64,000 nt of DNA from Sphingobacterium sp. R2 (GTDB lineage: Bacteria > Bacteroidota > Bacteroidia > Sphingobacteriales > Sphingobacteriaceae): NCBI RefSeq assembly GCF_040760075.1, contig NZ_CP142884.1, forward strand, positions 1,364,001 through 1,428,000, given 5' to 3'. Position 1 is the first letter of the stretch, and each line of letters begins with the position of its first letter. The position numbers were made by a program, and so were the translations under genes. Of the stretch, positions 59,627-64,000 are shown in pieces. Under the pieces are notes generated by a model, which did no database searches, was not told the origin of the DNA, and saw only the letters and a list, made by a program, of their open reading frames with translations.

Positions 59627-60772
59627 ATGAAAGGCGAAAAAATTTTTTGGTGTAAAAACTGTTTAAATATGTCAACACGGCCTCGAATTTCTTTTGATGA
59701 AAGGGGGTGGTGTAATGCATGTCAGTGGATGGAAGAAAAAAAAGTTTTGAATTGGGAACCTAGGCAGCACGAATTGAATTCAATATTAGAAAAGCATAGA
59801 TCTAAAACAGGGAATTTTGACTGCATTGTACCAGTTAGCGGTGGAAAAGACGGTTCGTATGTTGCCTATATGTTAAAAGAAAAATACGGCATGAATCCTC
59901 TAGCCGTTACAGTGAGGCCAGCGTTATCATTACCTATCGGGGACCAAAATCTCTTTAATTTTATTCAATCCGGTTTCAATCATATCCATGTTTCGACTAA
60001 TCCGAAAGTACTTGATAGATTGAATAAATATGGATTTATAGAAAAAGGATTTCCTTATTATGGTTGGTTAATTGCTATTCATACTGCGGTAATACGTACA
60101 GCTATAAGCTTTAAGATCCCGTTGTTATTCTATGGTGAGGATGGGGAAATTGAGTATGGCGGATCTACAGCTAGTAAAAATAAGCCAACCTATGGGATTG
60201 ACTATATGCGAGCTGTCTATTTGGAGGGGGGACACCGACAGGTTTTTGATCGAATATTAGCTGACGGCGATATTAAGGAATCTGATTTAACTTTTTTTAA
60301 ATTTCCGAGCCAAGAGGAAATTAACGAAGTTGGACTTGAGTTTACGCACTGGTCATATTATGAGTCTTGGGATTCTTATAGAAATTACGTGGTGGCTAAA
60401 GATCATTGCGGGTTAATTGAAAAGGATGAAGGTAATCAAGATACATTTACTAATTTTGCTCAAAATGATCAAGCTCTCTATGCATTACATGCTTATTTAA
60501 TGTATTTGAAATTTGGATTTGGAAGGGCAACTCAGGACGCTGGTATTGAAATTAGAAGGGGTTCTATGACTCGTAATCAAGCATTGAATTTAGTTAGAAT
60601 GTATGACAATGCCTACCCTGAGGAATTAATTCCAACTTATTTGGAATACTATAAAATGACTAAAGAGGAGTTCGATCAAGTATTAGATAAATATGCCAAT
60701 AAAGATCTATTCGAAAAGGTGGACGGAATTTGGCAACCTAAATTTATTGCTGGTGAGGATTTTGAAATATGA
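59627..60772 (+). CDS. N-acetyl sugar amidotransferase, PP-loop ATPase (PseA/WbpG/PtmG-like)
   Basis: This 381-residue protein starts at the ATG at 59627; the in-frame TTG at 59591 overlaps the SDR gene and adds no conserved residues. It has a Cys4 zinc-ribbon-like start (CKNC at about 9-12 and CNAC at about 30-33) and an N-type ATP pyrophosphatase loop PVSGGKDGSYVAYML (about 71-85). PseA, WbpG and relatives turn an N-acetyl group into an acetamidino (amidine) group using ammonia from HisH/HisF-like partners, both of which follow here. So the product is probably an acetimidoyl-type legionaminic acid. The stop overlaps hisH by 4 bases. Confidence 0.92.
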   Translation: MKGEKIFWCKNCLNMSTRPRISFDERGWCNACQWMEEKKVLNWEPRQHELNSILEKHRSKTGNFDCIVPVSGGKDGSYVAYMLKEKYGMNPLAVTVRPALSLPIGDQNLFNFIQSGFNHIHVSTNPKVLDRLNKYGFIEKGFPYYGWLIAIHTAVIRTAISFKIPLLFYGEDGEIEYGGSTASKNKPTYGIDYMRAVYLEGGHRQVFDRILADGDIKESDLTFFKFPSQEEINEVGLEFTHWSYYESWDSYRNYVVAKDHCGLIEKDEGNQDTFTNFAQNDQALYALHAYLMYLKFGFGRATQDAGIEIRRGSMTRNQALNLVRMYDNAYPEELIPTYLEYYKMTKEEFDQVLDKYANKDLFEKVDGIWQPKFIAGEDFEI

Positions 60773-61383
60773 AAATAGCAATTGTTGACTATGGAATGGG
60801 TAATATCCGTTCCATAGTGAGTAGCTTAAAATTTTTAGGAGTTGAAGATATTTTGCTTACATCATCTCCTCTCGAATTGCAATCAGCTGATAAGTTAATT
60901 TTGCCTGGAGTTGGTTCTTTTGGTAGGGCAATAAATAAAATTCGCGAAATGGAATTAGACCGAATTTTGAAGACATTAGTTCTAGACGATAAGCAGCCTA
61001 TTTTAGGTATTTGTTTGGGAATGCAACTAATGGGTAAATATAGTCACGAGGACGGCGAGAATGCTGGGTTAAATTTTATAGATAGAGGTATTGAGCGATT
61101 TGAAGATGAAAATTTGCAAATACCTCATGTTGGCTTTAACCAAGTAACACCATATGAGCATTCAAGATTATTTGATGGTCTGGTTGGACATCCAGATTTC
61201 TATTTTACACATAGTTATCGTATGGTAGCTAATTCTTTTGGAGAAAATTACAGCACATGTCACTATGGCTCCACTTTCGTAGCTTCATTTGAAAAGGAAA
61301 ATATTGCAGGTGTTCAATTTCATCCTGAACTCAGTCAAACAAATGGACTAAGGTTATTGAGAAATTTTATAGAGAAGTTTTAA
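60769..61383 (+). CDS. hisH: HisH-like glutamine amidotransferase subunit
   Basis: This 204-residue class I glutamine amidotransferase has DYGMGNIRSIVSSLKFLG at the N-terminus, the nucleophile Cys in LGICLGMQLM (about 81-90), and the His-x-Glu pair in GVQFHPELSQTNG near the end. It releases ammonia from glutamine. No other histidine genes are near, and the PP-loop amidotransferase directly upstream and HisF-like gene downstream mark it as the sugar amidination version. It overlaps both neighbours by a few bases. Confidence 0.92.
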   Translation: MKIAIVDYGMGNIRSIVSSLKFLGVEDILLTSSPLELQSADKLILPGVGSFGRAINKIREMELDRILKTLVLDDKQPILGICLGMQLMGKYSHEDGENAGLNFIDRGIERFEDENLQIPHVGFNQVTPYEHSRLFDGLVGHPDFYFTHSYRMVANSFGENYSTCHYGSTFVASFEKENIAGVQFHPELSQTNGLRLLRNFIEKF

Positions 61384-62162
61384 TGTTAAGAAAACGTATT
61401 ATTTTCACGCTGTTGTATAGTGATGGTTACTTTATGCAAAGTCGAAACTTTCGTTTGCAAAAAGTAGGTAACATTGATTGGTTGGAGCGCAACTATAAAT
61501 TTAAAGAAATTTCTTGTTCATTGGATGAGATTATAGTTTTGGATACTACCAAGAAAAATAAAGACATCCGGAAGTTTGCTTCGACGATCGAAAAAATAGT
61601 GGAAGGATCATTCATACCTGTCGCTGCAGGAGGTGGAGTTAATTCTTTGGAAGATGCTGAATTGCTTTTTAACAGTGGTGCAGATAAAATAGTTGTCAAC
61701 ACGGCTTTAATTGAAAACCCTTCTTTCGTAAGAGATTTGGTTATACACTATGGTAGTCAAAGTACTGTCGCATCAATTGATTACAGGGTTATTAATGATA
61801 ATATTGAATTTTATATTAAAGATGGCACAAGTAAAGTTGATTTGACTTTTGAAGAATACCTACGGTATTTATCCGAACTTGGAATAGGTGAGGTGTATTT
61901 AAACTCCATTGATCGTGACGGAACCGGATTTGGGTACGATTTTAATCTTGTTTCAATAGTGCGTAAAAATTTACAGGTTCCTATTATTATCGCTGGCGGA
62001 GCAGGAAATGAAAACCATTTATTAGAAGCAATTAAAAATGAAAGTGTTAGTGCAGCAGCGACAGCCAATTTATTTAATTTTATTGGTGATGGATTACCTA
62101 ATGCTCGAAAACACATTGTCGAATTGGGCGAAAATTTAGCAAATTGGGATGTTAATAAGTGA
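61383..62162 (+). CDS. hisF: HisF-like cyclase subunit for sugar amidination
   Basis: This 259-residue TIM barrel resembles imidazole glycerol-phosphate synthase subunit HisF. The characteristic motifs are AAGGGVNSLEDAELLFNSGADKIVVN (in parts, about 81-106), YLNSIDRDGTGFGYD (about 172-186) and IIAGGAGNENHLLEAIKN (about 204-221). It would channel ammonia from the HisH-like subunit to the PP-loop enzyme. The N-terminus MLRKRIIFTLLYSDGYFMQS is less like true HisF (which has a KR-I-I-P-CLD motif), consistent with specialisation. It starts one base inside the hisH stop. Confidence 0.9.
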   Translation: MLRKRIIFTLLYSDGYFMQSRNFRLQKVGNIDWLERNYKFKEISCSLDEIIVLDTTKKNKDIRKFASTIEKIVEGSFIPVAAGGGVNSLEDAELLFNSGADKIVVNTALIENPSFVRDLVIHYGSQSTVASIDYRVINDNIEFYIKDGTSKVDLTFEEYLRYLSELGIGEVYLNSIDRDGTGFGYDFNLVSIVRKNLQVPIIIAGGAGNENHLLEAIKNESVSAAATANLFNFIGDGLPNARKHIVELGENLANWDVNK

Positions 62163-62703
62163 GATAGTAAAAAAAATTCGGTATTGTATCAACGCAGATC
62201 GTATCGGTCCTGATATACCCTTTACACATTGGAAGCTTCACTTTGCAGCGACTATGAAAAAATTGTGTAAAAGCAAATTTGCATATTTTTCTAGTTCTGC
62301 TCAGTTTAGGGCCGGAGCGTACGCTGTTGGCTGTTCGCAGATATCGATCGGCAACCGTGTTATTATTCGGCCAAATACGATGCTATTCGCTGAAACTATT
62401 GTACCTATGAAACTTTCTATTGTCATAGAAGATGATGTTATGATAGGAAGTGGGGTGCATATTTATGTGAATAATCACAAATTTGATGATATAACTATTC
62501 CTATAATTGATCAAGGTTATTACCCCGATCTTCCGGTTATATTAAAAAAAGGATGTTGGATTGGTGCGAATACAATAATTTTACCAGGTGTGACTATTGG
62601 CGAGAATTCAGTTGTTGGTGCCGGTTCTGTTGTTACCAAATCCATTCCGAAAAATGTTGTAGCAGTTGGTAATCCAGCAAAGGTCTTAAAGAGTATTCTT
62701 TAA
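62149..62703 (+). CDS. Left-handed beta-helix acyltransferase (O- or N-acetyltransferase)
   Basis: This 184-residue protein has hexapeptide repeats (about 60-175), including ISIGNRVIIRPN, IVIEDDVMIGSGVHIYVNNH and the C-terminal GCWIGANTIILPGVTIGENS and VVAVGNPAKV. The His in NNHKF is the probable catalytic base. It resembles the WcaF/WbbJ-type CoA-dependent O-acetyltransferases. It could add an O-acetyl group to the final polymer, or stand in for LegH, which acetylates the amino sugar and has no other clear candidate in the window. It overlaps the HisF-like gene by 14 bases. Confidence 0.82.
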   Translation: MLISEIVKKIRYCINADRIGPDIPFTHWKLHFAATMKKLCKSKFAYFSSSAQFRAGAYAVGCSQISIGNRVIIRPNTMLFAETIVPMKLSIVIEDDVMIGSGVHIYVNNHKFDDITIPIIDQGYYPDLPVILKKGCWIGANTIILPGVTIGENSVVGAGSVVTKSIPKNVVAVGNPAKVLKSIL

Positions 62704-62716
62704 CTAACGATTTTAT

Positions 62717-63865
62717 ATGAGGGTTATAATATTAGATCATGAGCCATTTCATGAGCGAAAAATTAATCATTATTTTATTGATGATTTTTTATCACAAGGA
62801 TATGAGGTCGAATATTGGGCTCTGTGTGATATCTTACCTTACATGAAAGGAGCAAAGTTTCAATACCGCGGTAAACGGGATTTTGTAAACTATATTGTTT
62901 CTATGAATGACCTCTTTGCTCGTTTAGAATTATTGGATCCGAATAGAGATTTATTGATTGTTGAAATTTGGTTTTTATTCAATACAAAAGATATCTTTAA
63001 AAAAATTGAAAGTGAAGGACTAAAATGGATCAAAATTGACTATTACCTTAATCCTACCAAATCATTAGAGCCCCCCTCTTCTTTAACGAGCAGATTTAAA
63101 GGAGTAGAGTTTAAAATGGTCTTTAATAAATTGATAAATTGGGTATTTATCCGTCTTTTAAAACATGACTATGCTGTGCCAAATATTTTTTATTTAACCG
63201 GTCAATCCTTTGAATATGCGCCTAAAGCACGTGAAGTGGTCGCTTTAGACTATTTTGATGTTGTCGAATATAATAAAAAGAAAAACCAATCTCCACCATT
63301 GGCATATTCCTACGTAGTTTTTTTGGATATAATGCTGCTCGATCATCCTGATATTGTTATGCTTGGAAAGAAGAATGTAATTTCTAGATCGGCATACTAC
63401 ATCAAGATGAACGAAGTGTTTGATAAAATTGAAAGGTGTACAGGCTTACCTGTTGTAATTGCAAGTCATCCGAAAGCAACCTATCGTGATGAATTTGGAA
63501 AAAGGTTGGTTATATCAAACAAAACAGCAGAACTTGTTATACATTCAGCTATGGTACTTACACATGGCAGTTTATCTATAAGTTATGCACTTTTATCAAA
63601 GAAGCCCATTTTATACCTGTACCTCGAAAGTTTCTTTATAAAAGATGAGTTTCTCAAATCAATTTACGAAGGAATGCTTCTAGGAAAAATCCATTTTGGA
63701 GCGGAAGTAATCTCTGAGAATTTTGACTGTTCATTCTTAAATTTAGAGGTTAATGTTGAAAGATATAATGATTATCTTTCTAAATATTTTTGCAAAAAAA
63801 ATCATGGTATAGGTAATTTTAATATTGTTAAGAACGGCATTTTAAAATTGATGAATGAGGATTAA
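62717..63865 (+). CDS. Unrecognised protein, candidate nonulosonic acid transferase
   Basis: This 382-residue protein has no domain I can name with confidence. It starts MRVIILDHEPFHERKINHYF and has no clear membrane helix. The C-terminal half shows GT-B-like features: VVIASHPKATYRDEFGKRLV and, later, THGSLSISYALLSKKPILYLYL (about 278-298), which resembles the nucleotide-binding end of capsule and sialyl-type glycosyltransferases that have HP and S-x-x-x-E or G-S patterns. In a locus that makes a CMP-nonulosonic acid but otherwise shows no transferase, it is the best candidate for it. The downstream flippase gene begins inside its last codons. Confidence 0.5.
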   Translation: MRVIILDHEPFHERKINHYFIDDFLSQGYEVEYWALCDILPYMKGAKFQYRGKRDFVNYIVSMNDLFARLELLDPNRDLLIVEIWFLFNTKDIFKKIESEGLKWIKIDYYLNPTKSLEPPSSLTSRFKGVEFKMVFNKLINWVFIRLLKHDYAVPNIFYLTGQSFEYAPKAREVVALDYFDVVEYNKKKNQSPPLAYSYVVFLDIMLLDHPDIVMLGKKNVISRSAYYIKMNEVFDKIERCTGLPVVIASHPKATYRDEFGKRLVISNKTAELVIHSAMVLTHGSLSISYALLSKKPILYLYLESFFIKDEFLKSIYEGMLLGKIHFGAEVISENFDCSFLNLEVNVERYNDYLSKYFCKKNHGIGNFNIVKNGILKLMNED

Positions 63866-64000
63866 TAAGATTTTTAAAAGCGGTTTGTTAAAGTCCAGCT
63901 TGATCTATACGTTTTGTGACGCTATAAATAAAGCCGTACCATTTTTAATATTACCAATATTAAGTTATTATTTGGCACCTAGCGATTATGGTATTATAGC
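63855..64000 (+). CDS. Flippase / polysaccharide biosynthesis protein (partial, Wzx-like)
   Basis: The window ends 48 codons into this gene. The start ATG at 63855 overlaps the upstream stop by 11 bases. The N-terminus MRINKIFKSGLLKSSLIYTF followed by a hydrophobic helix and LSYYLAPSDYGII matches the start of MOP-superfamily O-antigen flippases, with the typical 'L-x-P-x-DYG' turn. It would translocate the repeat unit of the second locus. The remainder lies outside the window. Confidence 0.8.
   Translation, partial: MRINKIFKSGLLKSSLIYTFCDAINKAVPFLILPILSYYLAPSDYGII

Noticed and set aside
60769..62162. hisH and hisF as part of histidine biosynthesis
   Set aside because: No other his genes nearby; tight overlap with a PP-loop sugar amidotransferase shows a specialised role.

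Overview
The window comes from a member of the Bacteroidota, most likely the family Sphingobacteriaceae (a Sphingobacterium-like organism). Support: a TonB-dependent receptor with an N-terminal carboxypeptidase-D-like domain, a DUF4374-type lipoprotein, a two-component system whose kinase carries TPR-like repeats, short 'PPxL...LAASS' leader peptides before fimbrillin-like lipoproteins, an S41 tail-specific protease lipoprotein, and Bacteroidota-type promoter elements (TTTG, 19 bp, TAnnTTTG). The genus is inference; no rRNA or other marker is present. No tRNA, rRNA, CRISPR array, prophage or complete insertion sequence was seen.

Layout. 0-10 kb is mostly housekeeping and stress: two universal stress proteins (the first cut by the left edge), a DoxX membrane protein, the Prc/Tsp protease, a TPR protein with a 103-bp tandem duplication over its promoter region, and rarA. 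7.8-14.2 kb is an iron/siderophore uptake locus resembling the Bacteroides Xus system: a PepSY inner-membrane protein and two small membrane proteins on the minus strand, divergent from a TonB-dependent receptor and a DUF4374 lipoprotein. A well-formed promoter with an overlapping dyad lies before the receptor. 14.4-20.7 kb has a second S41 peptidase lipoprotein, then a histidine kinase/response regulator pair facing away from a 61-aa leader-like peptide and a fimbrillin-like lipoprotein; this module is bounded by two related direct repeats. 20.8-25.9 kb holds an HPr-kinase-like protein, small regulators, an OmpA-like protein and a redox-dead thioredoxin-like lipoprotein.

25.9-42.3 kb is a complete, GC-richer Wzx/Wzy-type exopolysaccharide or capsule operon: initiating WecA-like transferase, epimerase, pyruvyl transferase, flippase, six glycosyltransferases, polymerase, a nucleotidyltransferase-family protein, an OPX export lipoprotein and a tyrosine-kinase chain-length regulator with a (Gly-Tyr)7 tail. 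42.8-47.8 kb (minus) carries an ABC transporter, a PqqD-like protein, an S24/S26 peptidase, a thioredoxin-like lipoprotein and an unrecognised lipoprotein.

48.0-64.0 kb is a second, AT-richer polysaccharide locus. It starts with its own large multi-SLBB OPX protein and a kinase-less Wzz-like protein. Next comes a nonulosonic acid pathway best read as legionaminic acid: 4,6-dehydratase, LegC-type aminotransferase, NeuC-like epimerase, NeuB-like synthase, CBS-nucleotidyltransferase and CMP-sugar synthetase, with PtmF-like and PtmA-like oxidoreductases. An amidine-forming trio follows (PP-loop amidotransferase, HisH, HisF), then an O-acetyltransferase-like protein, an unknown candidate transferase and the start of a second flippase cut by the right edge. 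Together these predict an acetimidoyl-type legionaminic acid derivative placed on a surface glycan.
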